Assembly: GCF_009711125.1 (NCBI RefSeq)
Contig: NZ_WMIB01000011.1
Coordinates: 1-64,000 of the forward strand
Origin: Metabacillus mangrovi
Lineage (GTDB): Bacteria; Bacillota; Bacilli; Bacillales; Bacillaceae
DNA: 64,000 nt
Direction of reading: 5' to 3'
The position numbers were made by a program, and so were the translations under genes. Positions within the stretch are counted from its first letter, which is position 1. Each line of letters starts with the position of its first letter. The notes beneath the pieces are model-generated. The model had not been told where the DNA came from. It did no database searches and saw only the letters and a list, made by a program, of their open reading frames with translations. Of this stretch, positions 35,286-46,454 are shown one piece after another.

Positions 35286-35483
35286 GTTAATAGCACCTCC
35301 TTTGCGATTAAATTCCTGTTTAATTTGGTTTAGGATATTCATGTGTATCAGAAAAGTGATATACAGACTTATAAGAAACAACTATGAAGTCCAACCATAT
35401 AACAAATAATTATTTTTATTTTTTCCAATTAACTCTAACTATAATCCCTTAACTACAACCACTTTTGAAGTTGGAAATTAAGT

Positions 35484-36119
35484 TTAGAACCTAAAAATTC
35501 TATTTTCAGAAATAAATTGTTTCTGACTACTGGATAAACAATCCCAAATACTTCTTAATCTCCAGTCCTCTAAACTCAATAACTGTTCTTTTTCTCGACT
35601 TTTCTTAATTGTTAGCTTGAAATGGGACTTGTTAAACACAATCTTAGCTTTTTCAAGTCTCCAAACAAGGAAAGTCAACTGTTTAGGTGTAAAGGCTTTT
35701 CTTTCTTTAAAGTATTGAATGAAATCTTCTATAGCAAATTCATTATCAATAGTAGCTAATTTAACCAAAGCATTTAGGACACTTTTTTCCTTTGCTTCTG
35801 TAACAAGTCTGCTTCTATCTTTACTTACTTTTTTCTTTGCATCTTCATATGATAATTTTTTTCCTGCTTCATCTATTACTGAAATTCTAAACCTAGTAAT
35901 ACACTCTGATCCAATTAATAACGAATTATCATTTTGAGTGTTTACAATTTCAAATTGATATCTTATATGTGGTTGGTCACATAGCTCACATATTTCATCT
36001 GCAACTTCTACATCAAACATATTCCCTTCATATATCCACTCGTCCAAAGCTTTTCTTATATTATACTTTTCATTACTAACAGGGAATATATTTTTCTTCA
36101 CTCTCTCCATCCAGTTCAT
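35484..36119 (-). CDS. Island protein with putative zinc-binding cysteines
   Basis: The 211-residue protein has ICELCDQPHIRYQFEI (about 44-59) and IGSECITRF (about 71-79), giving three Cys and a His that could bind zinc. The rest is Lys-rich and helical, with FTPKQLTFLVWRLEKAKI. I know no named function. It sits between the Mrr-type nuclease and the AAA+/protease pair in one direction of transcription, so it probably belongs to the defence cargo. The start ATG at 36119 follows TGAGGTG. Confidence 0.6.
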   Translation of the reverse strand: MNWMERVKKNIFPVSNEKYNIRKALDEWIYEGNMFDVEVADEICELCDQPHIRYQFEIVNTQNDNSLLIGSECITRFRISVIDEAGKKLSYEDAKKKVSKDRSRLVTEAKEKSVLNALVKLATIDNEFAIEDFIQYFKERKAFTPKQLTFLVWRLEKAKIVFNKSHFKLTIKKSREKEQLLSLEDWRLRSIWDCLSSSQKQFISENRIFRF

Positions 36120-36170
36120 TTCTGTCACCTCACAGTTTGATACTTAATAAGATTTTGTACTAAACCACTT

Positions 36171-37151
36171 TTACTCAGGTAGATACATCTTCTGCAGTGG
36201 CAGCGATGCCCTAACATCATCAGGTATATTGTCATACCATTTCACTACTAAATCAACCAATTCCTCTAAATCTACTAATCTTACAGAGTTATGTTTAGCT
36301 ACTGCTTCAGCATGTGAAGTAAATCCCCCTGTTGAAACAAATAAACTATTAGCATCAATAGGATTTGCTCCTAGTAATTGCTGAATTTCTGGTGCTCCTG
36401 CTGAAGATTTTCGATGTTTAACTTGAACCTTAATGATTGGTTTTTCAAAACCAAAAGCATCTTTATAGGCCAATACATCTACTCCACCATCTGGCCCTTT
36501 TGGACTTACCTGAACGTTATACTCCATTGCTTGCAAGAGACCACCAACCAACTCTTGCATTTGCCACGGATCAAGCTTATCTACTTTGTCTTGCACCATT
36601 ACTAAGGCCTTACTGACAAGGTCTTCTATAATTTCTTTCTCTTCTACCTCGTCTATAGGTTCTGGGTCTGTAAATGGATGTTCTATTAAATTTTCAATTT
36701 CATTTCCCCACTCATCTACACGAAACACCGTTAAAACTGATCCGAGACTATTTTTGGCAGCTTGTGACAAAGAATCCCTTTCAACCGTAATTTCTTCCCA
36801 GTCCACTTTAATGTTATTAGGATAAGCAGGATTCCCTACAGATTCATCATAAAAATGTGATTCTAAAACAGTTCCCACCATGTAATCCCGTTTTTCCTTA
36901 TTGTAAGTAATCACCCGATCATTTTTTTTAACTTCTCTACTAAAACGCCATACTTGGTTAACCCAACTTCTCCTAGAGTTAGGCTTACTTTCAGCAAAAA
37001 CAATATTTGACTTGGCAACCATCTCATCCTTAGTTCTATATTGTATTGGATTTCCAAGCTTAGGCCATCCAACGGATGCGATACCATGTTCTTTCCATAC
37101 TGGTATCAATTCATTATCATCACCAGCACGTATCATCCACCATCTCTTCAT
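36171..37151 (-). CDS. Mrr-type restriction endonuclease
   Basis: The 326-residue protein has an N-terminal PUA/EVE-like region starting MKRWWMIRAGDDNE and containing NVIR-like strands (about 1-125; RVITYNKEKRDYMVGTV). The C-terminal Mrr catalytic domain (about 190-310) carries the PD-(D/E)XK core GPDGGVDVLA then IIKVQVKHRKSS (Asp and Gln-x-Lys) and QQLLGANPIDANSLFVSTGGF. Mrr enzymes cut DNA, often when it carries foreign modification. It is 15 bases downstream of the helicase gene and clearly in the BREX transcription unit. A second protein of the same layout, broken, lies at 58439-59418. Confidence 0.85.
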   Translation of the reverse strand: MKRWWMIRAGDDNELIPVWKEHGIASVGWPKLGNPIQYRTKDEMVAKSNIVFAESKPNSRRSWVNQVWRFSREVKKNDRVITYNKEKRDYMVGTVLESHFYDESVGNPAYPNNIKVDWEEITVERDSLSQAAKNSLGSVLTVFRVDEWGNEIENLIEHPFTDPEPIDEVEEKEIIEDLVSKALVMVQDKVDKLDPWQMQELVGGLLQAMEYNVQVSPKGPDGGVDVLAYKDAFGFEKPIIKVQVKHRKSSAGAPEIQQLLGANPIDANSLFVSTGGFTSHAEAVAKHNSVRLVDLEELVDLVVKWYDNIPDDVRASLPLQKMYLPE

Positions 37152-37166
37152 TATTTATCCCCCTCA

Positions 37167-40100
37167 TTAAACAAACATCAAGCCTTGGTCTAATTGATGT
37201 TCTATTATCTGTTTTTCTCTTACTTCATAAACAACTACGCGACTCTTGATTGCATTATAGTCTTCCTCTATCAACTGCTTCTTGAATTGATGTATATCGT
37301 TCGTAACCACAATAAGTCGACTTGCACCATTCGCTTCCTCGCTGATAAAATCTACTAACCCAAGTGCTTGTTGTACTCTTACGTTGATTCTTCCTTGCCT
37401 AATTTCATAATCTTCAATCATTGAGAAGTAGTCTTCTGGTATTACACGGTCATTAGCAGTGCCATTTGGTTCAATTCTAAATTGAGTTATCCTTTTTACT
37501 GGCTTTAATTGTATCGATCGCTCACGATCAATTTCAGTTAAACGTTCTTTACTCCGATCTTCCATTTCATCTATTTGTGCGTAAGTTTGATTAATTAAAG
37601 CACTGTTTTTACCTTCTACATTTTCTTCCTGATACTTCTTCAATCGATCTTGTAAGGTTTCCATTTGATCCTCGAAAGATTTTCTCAAGAAGACCCTCTT
37701 TTTATTTGCATAATCTTCACGTTTACGTTGAATAGACCTTAATAGTCTTCTAGCATGTTTAATTACATGTCGTTTGATTTCCTGATCTTCATAGTCATAC
37801 GTATTTATTACATTCATTGCTTGACCAAACAGTAAATATGGTGATATTTCTATAAACTCACCATTACTACGTTTACCAGTCAGCATTAGCTTTTGTTCAA
37901 GTTCTCGGCCATTACCGTCCACAATTGTTACTTGATTTAATTCCATTGTCATAGATTCTGGGATGGATGCCTTCACTTCATAAAGAGGAAGTACAGCTTG
38001 CTGCATTTCTTTCGCTGTCAGTTTCATCACTAAGTTAAACAAAGGATTATCATTTTCAATCATCGTTATTAAATTTGAGACTTTCGATAAAGATAAAGCA
38101 AAGCGTATAGAATCATCAAAATTAAACATCAATTTATGATCACGTGCAAAATCACGAATCCGCTTTGGAAAACGATCAATACGGGCAGTTGTCTGATCCG
38201 CAGAAATGTTTAATCTAGTTCTTGTGTTTTTTAATCCATCAATCACAAAGCGTCCATAAAACCGATTAGGTATGCTGTTTATTGATACTTCATCAAAGCA
38301 ACGTTTTGCACCTGGAAGGTCAAAGTTATCATCTAAACGTTCATTTTGAGCGAGTTCTAATAAACGCTTGTGTTCTTCGGATAATGTTTTTTCCATGTTT
38401 GCAATAATTTCGTCTAAATCTTCTCGGCCTGAGATCGCTTGCTCCATTACTGAAGATAAATCGGCTTGGCGATCCTCTAGAACTTCACCTATAAAATCAT
38501 AAACAAGATCTTGTCCAAGGTCTTCTCGCATTTGCTCCATCTTGGTAAGTAGCCGAATTAATACGTCACCTTCACGTGTATTGGTGGCAACAAGGTTAAA
38601 GACAAAGACCTCATTTTTTTGTCCGATACGGTGAATACGTCCCATACGTTGTTCCAAACGATTTGGATTCCACGGAATATCATAATTGACCATTTGATTA
38701 CAGAATTGCAGGTTAATAGATTCTCCACCAGCGTCTGTTGCAATCATGATTTGCACATCATTCCGAAACTTCTCTACCTCTTCTTGTCGTCTATCCATAG
38801 AAAAGTCACCAACAATTTTGGCTATCTCTGGAACGTATGCTTTCAATTTCTTCTCTAGGTAATTAAGTGTGTCCTTTGATTCAGTAAAGATTAAAATCTT
38901 CTCATCTTGTGCCAACAATCCATTAGCACCAAATAATGTCTTTTCAAGCTCTAGAAACTTACGCTCATTTTGACTCTGTCTGATGACATTAGCTTTACGA
39001 ATCAGTTGATCCAACATTTCTATCTCGACTTGCAATTCATCAAAATCAAGCTCTTCGTATTCTCCTTCAGCGTAAGCTTCGAGCAATTCCTGTTCCTCAA
39101 GTGAACTGTCTTCGTAATCTTCATAATCCAACATCATCTTTTGGAATTTTTGTCCTGTTTCCAATACCTTCTGCAACCGATCTTTCCGACGTACAAGCGA
39201 CAAATAAATTGCTTCAACGGATGAACTTAATCGTCGTTGCAAGATCATCATTGCAAAAGCAACATTTGGTTTATTGTTTTGCTTGGCCCGATTAAAGTAA
39301 TGTCTTACATAATCAGTGACAGCTTCATACAAATCACTTTCTGCTGGACTTAGTGCAAATCCTAACGTTTTCGTTGTACGTTTCGGGAAAAGGGGGGTTC
39401 CATCGAAATTAACCATTTTTTCTTTTAAACGACGAATTATATAGGGGTTACTTTTCTCAAAAATAGAATCACTTCGATTCAATTGTGAGAAGATATCATG
39501 ATCTATTAAACTCATCAAATGACGAAAATTCTCTTTATCCCCTTTATGAGGAGTCGCTGTCAATAAAAGGGTATGCTCAGTATGCCTTAATAAATTTTCA
39601 CCAAGTTGAAACATCTTAGTCCGCTTCACTTTACGTTTCTTTTGCCCGACAGTATAGGCAGCCATTTTATGCGCTTCATCGACTATGACTAAGTCAAATT
39701 GTGAGTTAATAATTATATTTTTAATATCTTCTCTAGAGGCCCAATACACCGATGCAATAACTTGCTGATGCATATCAAAAGGGTTCAATTCACCTGAAGC
39801 ATCTAAATAAGAACGTGTAATGATTAAAAAGTCTTCATCGAATTTTTCCTTTAATTCCATTTGCCACTGCTTCAATACAAGAGGAGGTACTAATATCAAT
39901 GTTTTTCGAATCATGTTTCGTGCCTTTAATTCACGGATAAGCATGCCAGACATAATCGTTTTACCTGCACCTGGATCATCTGCTAATAAATAACGTACTT
40001 GGGGAGCTTGAAGCATTTTGCTATAAACAGCCTCGATTTGGTGTGGCAACGGTATCAGGTTCTTATTGCCACGAGCCCGTGACTGAGAGTATTCTTTCTC

Positions 40101-40346
40101 TGTTCGCAAAACATAATATTGCAGATAATGTTGAAATCTATCTCTCAATTTATCTGAAGCATCTTCATCGGAAAAACGTTCAACTTCTTGTAATTGATGT
40201 TTCTCCAGATAATTTTCGAAGAATTGACTTGACTCTCGCCCGACAGCTTCGACTAAATACAGATCATCATCAATGTTCTCAATATGTTTGATTTGAACAG
40301 GTTCTGGCCAAAATGATGCACCTACAATTTCACCTTTTCTTAGCAA
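37167..40346 (-). CDS. brxHII: SNF2-type helicase of the BREX locus (BrxHII-like)
   Basis: The 1059-residue superfamily 2 helicase has motif I DDPGAGKT (about 123-130), motif II DEAH (223-226), motif III LLTATPHKGD, and C-terminal motifs including GESINLQFCNQMVNYDIPWNPNRLEQR and RMGRIHRIGQ. This is the COG0553/SNF2 group that includes BrxHII of BREX types 3 and 5 and DrmD of DISARM. It takes the place of the Lon-like BrxL found at the end of type 1 operons. No DISARM drmA/B/C genes are present, so BREX membership is the better reading. Start is TTG at 40346 after GGGGGTG; the gap to pglZ is 25 bases. Confidence 0.85.
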   Translation of the reverse strand: MLRKGEIVGASFWPEPVQIKHIENIDDDLYLVEAVGRESSQFFENYLEKHQLQEVERFSDEDASDKLRDRFQHYLQYYVLRTEKEYSQSRARGNKNLIPLPHQIEAVYSKMLQAPQVRYLLADDPGAGKTIMSGMLIRELKARNMIRKTLILVPPLVLKQWQMELKEKFDEDFLIITRSYLDASGELNPFDMHQQVIASVYWASREDIKNIIINSQFDLVIVDEAHKMAAYTVGQKKRKVKRTKMFQLGENLLRHTEHTLLLTATPHKGDKENFRHLMSLIDHDIFSQLNRSDSIFEKSNPYIIRRLKEKMVNFDGTPLFPKRTTKTLGFALSPAESDLYEAVTDYVRHYFNRAKQNNKPNVAFAMMILQRRLSSSVEAIYLSLVRRKDRLQKVLETGQKFQKMMLDYEDYEDSSLEEQELLEAYAEGEYEELDFDELQVEIEMLDQLIRKANVIRQSQNERKFLELEKTLFGANGLLAQDEKILIFTESKDTLNYLEKKLKAYVPEIAKIVGDFSMDRRQEEVEKFRNDVQIMIATDAGGESINLQFCNQMVNYDIPWNPNRLEQRMGRIHRIGQKNEVFVFNLVATNTREGDVLIRLLTKMEQMREDLGQDLVYDFIGEVLEDRQADLSSVMEQAISGREDLDEIIANMEKTLSEEHKRLLELAQNERLDDNFDLPGAKRCFDEVSINSIPNRFYGRFVIDGLKNTRTRLNISADQTTARIDRFPKRIRDFARDHKLMFNFDDSIRFALSLSKVSNLITMIENDNPLFNLVMKLTAKEMQQAVLPLYEVKASIPESMTMELNQVTIVDGNGRELEQKLMLTGKRSNGEFIEISPYLLFGQAMNVINTYDYEDQEIKRHVIKHARRLLRSIQRKREDYANKKRVFLRKSFEDQMETLQDRLKKYQEENVEGKNSALINQTYAQIDEMEDRSKERLTEIDRERSIQLKPVKRITQFRIEPNGTANDRVIPEDYFSMIEDYEIRQGRINVRVQQALGLVDFISEEANGASRLIVVTNDIHQFKKQLIEEDYNAIKSRVVVYEVREKQIIEHQLDQGLMFV

Positions 40347-40371
40347 GATAACACCCCCATTCTTTTAAAAA

Positions 40372-42861
40372 TTAATACAATGCTTCATATAAGCGCAAAG
40401 TAAATTCTTCTTCTAAATACGGTTCTTGACCTTTCTTGGTTACAGTCTCGATTCTTAATTTACATGTTTCACCAATCTTATAATGCTTTTCAATCAAATT
40501 AAACGTTACTTGTCTATTCCGATCACGATTTTCACCTTTTAAGTCAAATACAAGTTCAACCTCATTAGAAATCCGTTCATCACCTTGATAAAACGCCATA
40601 AGAACTTTTCGTGAAGTATAGATATCCGTAATATTCTGCTCTTGATAAAAAGAAACCGAAATACGATAATTTGTAACGACCTTATTGACCATTGCTACCG
40701 CAATATCTACAGGTTGCCCTTTTTCAATTCTTCGATAATCTATTAATGGGACAACCGCTTCTTGTGGTAATGCTCCTCCATGGATAAATTGAAGACCTCC
40801 ACCTGTTTTGAATCGGTTTAGACTTTTCGCCATAACAACCTCAACATTTTGTAACGGAGTTTGACGTTCAGTTAATTTAATCGAACCTTCAGGAACGTTT
40901 AAATTGTGCCCAATAGCAAAACGACGGTTATGATCCATAACTTGTCCTTCAACAGCAGAAATTTTTCCATGGTTTTCAATTTGTTTAAATTGAAATAAGA
41001 AACCATGATCCGCTGTTATAAAAATACGTTTCGCTTGAAGACGTGATAATCGATCAACCGCATATTGTAAATCTTGTATCGCCTGATGAACTGCTCCATA
41101 AGTTTCACGTTCCGACTTTGCTGAATCTCCAAGAGCATCGATGTGGTCATGATATAAATATACTAGTCTCTTGCCTTTCAACAATTGATCGGCTTCACTT
41201 GCTTTCATATCCAGAAGTTCCTTTAACTTTAAAACTTCAGTTTGCCGCTCAACTGATTGTAGAATGTGTCGGCGATTATCTAACCCTTTTGTTGATAGTG
41301 CGTCAGCCAAGATACCTCTCTTATCGTCTGCTAAAAGTTCACCATGTGGTAACAATGATGCCATCCCTAATTGCGTGTACGTTGGATAGCTTGCTGCCAT
41401 AGGATCAATGCTTGATTTTCCATTTTCTCTTTTCTTTAATATTTCATGAAGTTCATAACCCGCTTCAAATCGTAAAGCATCTGAAATAATGACGAAAATC
41501 CTTGTTTGTTCCTTCTCTAATATAGGGCGAATCATCGTAGAAAAAAATGCTCGTTGAGGCATTAGTTTGGATACATACCCTTCTTCCAGTCTAAAATTCA
41601 TTTCCTCTGAAAGTCGACGTAGGTATTCATTTTCATACCAATTAGTCAATCGGCTTGCGATTTCTTCAAGCATTTCTTTCGCAGCAAGGCGCGTAAAATA
41701 ATACATAAATTTACGGTAGGCCTGGTCGATTTCATATAATGATTTCCCATAACTTTCATAAAAATCTTCTTGTAGATGGATACAATTAATAACGGGTTTT
41801 AGCTTTTCAATTCGGATTGCTTCAAATAACGTGTTATAAAGGGCCTTTATTTTATCTTTCGAACCCCAATATTTATGTAAACGTTGTTCAATTAAGGATA
41901 ATCGTTCTTCTATTTGAATTGTTTGATGAAATAATTCATCGATGCATTTCTCAATGATAAGCACATCAACGACCGGGAAAGTATCTACTCGTTGGTAGTT
42001 TTCTATATCCTGTTTAGATAACACATCTCTTACGTTATATACTCTTTCCCATTCTTTGATATATTCTTCTAGTACATCCCTATCACTATGTTGTAACCAC
42101 TCTTCAATGAATAATGCACAGACGTTAGGTGATGATGATGCCCATTTAACCTCCCAATCGTCAGCAGTAAAGCCTGCATTCTGCCGGAAATGTTGATAGA
42201 TGAGAACATTTAATAGCTCCATTAATGGTTCATTATCTGTTTCTAGTGATACGCCAAAGTAGCGGCCGATTATCTCAAGTGTACGTTCTATAGAAAAGTT
42301 ACGTTTTATTTGCTTCAATAGTTCACTTTCTTCCACACGTAGTCCTTCCAAAAGAAGCAGTCGGACAATTACACGTAAATCAGGTACCGGTGCTTTTACT
42401 ATAGTAGCCATCATACTAAGTTCAAAATGATAGTCATCAGCTTGTTTAGGCAAGATTTTACTTAATCTTCTTTTACGTTCTTTACTATCAAAGAACAAAG
42501 GATACTGTTCCATCTTAGGACGCAACACACTGTCAGATACTTGCAATGTTTCAGTTAACATAGCAGTTTCATCTGCTTTGAACTCTGTACTGTACAACAA
42601 CATATCCAATAACATATTTTCTTTGTCGGCTGGGTTCGCTACATCAGAATAAATTAAAAACGACTCTGTTGGTCTTTGTATTTCAATCTCAACTTTTAAT
42701 TGAAAACAATTATGATTAGTTAATTTTCTTACCTCGATATCACCCAGCTGTTCTTTTAGTTCATCCAAACTTACTTGCGCCTGAGGATCGTACCAAAAGA
42801 CAATTGCTCGTTTTTTCGTATCCCTTTCTTGTTTTATTTTCTCTTGTAACTTTTCAATCAT
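40372..42861 (-). CDS. pglZ: BREX alkaline-phosphatase-domain protein PglZ
   Basis: The 829-residue protein has the PglZ phosphatase fold in the middle: RIFVIISDALRFEAGYELHEI (metal-binding Asp near residue 470), QLGMASLLPHGEL, and RIFITADHGFLFQF (Asp-His metal site near 635). PglZ is a core BREX protein needed for phage exclusion, and its phosphatase or nuclease activity is not fully defined. It is downstream of pglX with a 58-base gap. The ATG at 42861 is preceded by GAGGTGG; an in-frame GTG five codons earlier is an alternative. Confidence 0.9.
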   Translation of the reverse strand: MIEKLQEKIKQERDTKKRAIVFWYDPQAQVSLDELKEQLGDIEVRKLTNHNCFQLKVEIEIQRPTESFLIYSDVANPADKENMLLDMLLYSTEFKADETAMLTETLQVSDSVLRPKMEQYPLFFDSKERKRRLSKILPKQADDYHFELSMMATIVKAPVPDLRVIVRLLLLEGLRVEESELLKQIKRNFSIERTLEIIGRYFGVSLETDNEPLMELLNVLIYQHFRQNAGFTADDWEVKWASSSPNVCALFIEEWLQHSDRDVLEEYIKEWERVYNVRDVLSKQDIENYQRVDTFPVVDVLIIEKCIDELFHQTIQIEERLSLIEQRLHKYWGSKDKIKALYNTLFEAIRIEKLKPVINCIHLQEDFYESYGKSLYEIDQAYRKFMYYFTRLAAKEMLEEIASRLTNWYENEYLRRLSEEMNFRLEEGYVSKLMPQRAFFSTMIRPILEKEQTRIFVIISDALRFEAGYELHEILKKRENGKSSIDPMAASYPTYTQLGMASLLPHGELLADDKRGILADALSTKGLDNRRHILQSVERQTEVLKLKELLDMKASEADQLLKGKRLVYLYHDHIDALGDSAKSERETYGAVHQAIQDLQYAVDRLSRLQAKRIFITADHGFLFQFKQIENHGKISAVEGQVMDHNRRFAIGHNLNVPEGSIKLTERQTPLQNVEVVMAKSLNRFKTGGGLQFIHGGALPQEAVVPLIDYRRIEKGQPVDIAVAMVNKVVTNYRISVSFYQEQNITDIYTSRKVLMAFYQGDERISNEVELVFDLKGENRDRNRQVTFNLIEKHYKIGETCKLRIETVTKKGQEPYLEEEFTLRLYEALY

Positions 42862-42919
42862 ATCCACCGATTCCACCTCATTATGTAAAGAGAAAGAGGA
42901 GAATCTCCTCCTCTTTCAG

Positions 42920-45900
42920 CTATTTAATCTTTGCAAGCACATCTCCAAATTTTTCATAATTCGCTTTAACACCGTCATCTAAATCAATGTCAACTTGTTC
43001 ATTTGCGTACGTCGCTAATTTCTTGTCAAACTCTTGAAGCTCCTCAATTTTTTTCTGATAAGCTGATTTAGATTTTTCAAGGCTCCGCTTATCACTTGCC
43101 GATATGCTTGGATTTGCTAAACGTGTATCAATCATTTCTATTTCATTTTGATATTTAGATTGAATCTCTTGTAAATGTTCAAAACGAATTGTTGCCATAG
43201 TATCAGGTTGATAACGATGCATATAAATTAGTGTACGTAATCCCTTTTGTTTACCGGAATCCACTAACCAATAAATTGGTCGTTTTTGATAAGTTTTACA
43301 ATGGTCGTTGAAAAACTCATCTATGAAATAACGACGTAACCGCTCCTCCTGCGACTCATTTTTCTTCAGTGTTAACGATTCTGCTAGCCATTGAATATTT
43401 TCATTTACAGTCTCTGGACTAAATGCAACGGATAAAAACTCACGTAAACGTACAATAATATCATTGTCAAAATAATGGTCATCGGTTATTTGAATGAGTC
43501 TATCCTTATTGGGTTTGAATGTCTCATATATTGATTCATCAACCTTACCACCTGCATTCACAAGACCGTCTATATCTAGGGAATAGCGTCCCATAAACAC
43601 AGCCAATAAAATAAGATAAAAACGATATTGTATCTCTTTCTCGTTTTGATATTGATATAGTAATTTCACTCTCCTCGATTTCAGGAGAAAGCTTATTAGC
43701 AAGACCATAACTTTCTATAAAAATCTCATTTAGTTTTATTTCATTCTCTTTATGATAATTAAAGCGATTTTCGCTTAATTCTTTCCATCCACAAAATGCT
43801 GTCTGTAGCTTACTATCCTTGTTATCTTTGCAAAGTAAAAATGGGTGTTTTTTAAACTCCCATGAAGTTTCAAAGGAATTCCAATCATCTTCCGATAAAC
43901 GAACTAATTCTTTTGTTATACTAATAACTTTGTCTCCATTCTCTTGAATTAAGGGCAAGGATTTAATGTCCCTTACTTGGAAATTTAAAGTTGGAGATAA
44001 AAAACTTAATAAATAAAAAGCTGTTTTAGAATTTAAAAAAGCCAAAATATAATGCAGTAAATTTTCATCGTTATTTTGGGGAAAGATCGAAGAACCTCCC
44101 TTATCAAATGTTGCATGACTAGGTAACATTCTAAAGCTTGCGTTTGAACTTGTAATTAACCCCCAAGTAATCCCATGTTTATACCAGAATTCTTCGGGAA
44201 TAATTTGAGAAGCATGTCCTTTCCTATAAACCTCCCTGGCCTCGGGTGACCAATTAATTAATTCGAGTAAATTTCCAAACCACTTTCTGTAGCCACCGCC
44301 TTTAGCATAAAAACGCCAATATCCATCGTTGAAAAAATGCTTCAAGGTGTCTATTTCCCAGAAAAACCTTAAATACATACTATTATTTCCAGTTACGTTT
44401 TGACTAGGTGATGTTACAACATCTCCAACTAATTTATTGTCTTTAAATAGCTGTCTTTCTTGCTCACTAGCCCAATACGCAAGAGGAGAACCAGGTATTT
44501 CAATAAAGTTCTTAGATTCATAAACATTTCTGTATTCTATCTCTCTGTTTTTTACCGCTTCTTTAACCTTCATTGGCTGATTATTTGAACCTCTAAATTG
44601 TGATAACCTGACATACTGTCCCAATGTATTATGGGTTTGGTTTTGTATGACAAAAGTACATATTGGAACAGTGGCTTCTTCAAATGCGGAATATTCAAGT
44701 TGGATTAAACTAGAGATACTTGTATTCTTAATTAAATACTCTCTTAATTTTTCGTGTCTAGATATAAACATCCAGGTAAAAGGGGTCATTAGGGCAGAGA
44801 ACCCATTAGTTGTTACCATTTGATTTGCCCTATAAATGAATGCAGAATATAAATCATACTTATAATTTTCATAGTACTTGTTAATAAATTGTTTTAACAC
44901 TTTATTATATTTACTGTGGTAAGGTGGGTTAGTCACAACTACATCATATTTTAGAAATAACAAATAAGCCTGTTTTAAAATTGGGACTAGCTTATTTATT
45001 AATTCCTTAGAGTAAGATTCTTCAATTAAATCATCTTGTTGTTTTTCTAAGTTATCTACCCGAATAATCCATTCTTCGTAAGGGATTTCTAATGGAATGA
45101 TTAATGAACCAAACTGTTTTCCATTTTCAAACTGACTTAATAATTTATTAAATAATGATCTTTCAGTTTCATTCTCTACAAAATAGTCTATAGCTTCTTG
45201 AGATAGAGACTGATCTACATCAATAATTTCATATACATTTAACTTTGGACTTATCCCTTTACGACTTAATCTTGAGATAAAACGTGGTTGTTTTTCAGCA
45301 GCCTTCATTAACAATGCAAAGTTCGCAATTTGTTGAGCTCGTTTATCAATATCTAGACCATACAAGTTTTTTTCTAAAATTAACTGTGGAATTTCTCTTG
45401 ATGGATATCCCGCTTCTTCATACATGTCATATAACATTTCAAAAGCGTATATAAGGATATGACCAGATCCACATGCCGGATCCATAATTTTTAAATCCTC
45501 TAATGATTCGAACTCAGGGTACAAATGGTAATTTTCTTCATGTTTTAAATAATACTCCCAATTCTGAGCTAATTTATTGTCTTCATATTTTTCGTCATAT
45601 AGTTTTCCTAAAGAGTTCTGTACCATATATTGGACAATCCATTTTGGTGTAAATAACTGTGTGACAACAGGAAGATCTTCTTTCTTAACAGCATTGTTTC
45701 TTAGTCCACCGACCTGCTCCTTCTTTTCAGACATGTAGTATTGATAAAGCCAACCCAATACTTCAACATTATCTGAGCGAGAACCGTCTTCATTAATCTG
45801 GAAAAAGTTTTCATCAGATAAACCATTTACAATTTTGCGTATAATAGATTCCTGATCTAATAAATAGTCGGGTAATAATAGTTCTGTAAAATCATCAATT

Positions 45901-46403
45901 TTTTCAAATAAGAAAGGTAATAGTTTATTCAGGCTATTGCATTGAGCGACAAATAATTTACGATAAGCTTGTTCACTTTCACCTTTTTGTATCCATTCAT
46001 TTATTTGTTGATAATCCACATCAAGGTTCATCGTTTCATATTGAAGTAAAATATCTGGCTCGTTTTTACCTGTACTACTTGATAATACATTTACTCGATC
46101 TGGCAAGTAATTGTTCACTTCCATATAACGAATCGCAATGATTCGGTTAAACCATGTATATGCCACTTCTTCAATAAGCTGATCATAACCAGCAGATTGT
46201 AATCGTTGTTTTAACGTATGAAAAGCGTGCTTTCTTTCAATTGGATAGGGATTACCGTTTATAAATAATTTTCCATAGTTTTCTTCAATCTTTAAATCCT
46301 GATTAGCTTTGGTAATACCATATTGCTCTGCTTTTAATGAGACTTTAGCCATTAAGTCTCCTCTTGCTTCTACAGCAAATTTCTTTAATTCCGCCTTATT
46401 CAT
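42920..46403 (-). pseudogene. pglX: BREX adenine methyltransferase PglX, single-base frameshift
   Basis: The gene spans 1160 codons if one base is removed, the normal PglX length. The upstream part (ATG at 46403 after AGAGGTG) has the SAM motif DPACGSGHIL and catalytic NPPYHS of N6-adenine methyltransferases. The frame is lost at 43594-43598, where the coding strand reads GGCTGTGTTTATGGG. With one T fewer it reads CVMGRYSLDIDGLVNAGG and runs to the stop at 42920. As sequenced, translation ends at about residue 952 after 19 wrong residues. PglX methylates the host DNA that BREX treats as self. No long homopolymer is present, so slippage is not the obvious cause; a sequencing error or a real inactivating mutation are both possible. 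Confidence 0.88.
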
Positions 46404-46454
46404 TGTTTCACCTCTATATGTAGAGGAGCAGATAACCATCCGCCCCACGATTTA

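Noticed and set aside
35286-35381. Longer start for the AAA+ ATPase at ATG 35342 or 35381.
   Set aside because: Neither has a ribosome site, whereas TTG 35285 lies ten bases after a perfect AAAGGAGG that the longer frames would translate.
37167-40346. DISARM assignment because of the DrmD-like helicase.
   Set aside because: No drmA, drmB or drmC gene is present and all other neighbours are BREX proteins.
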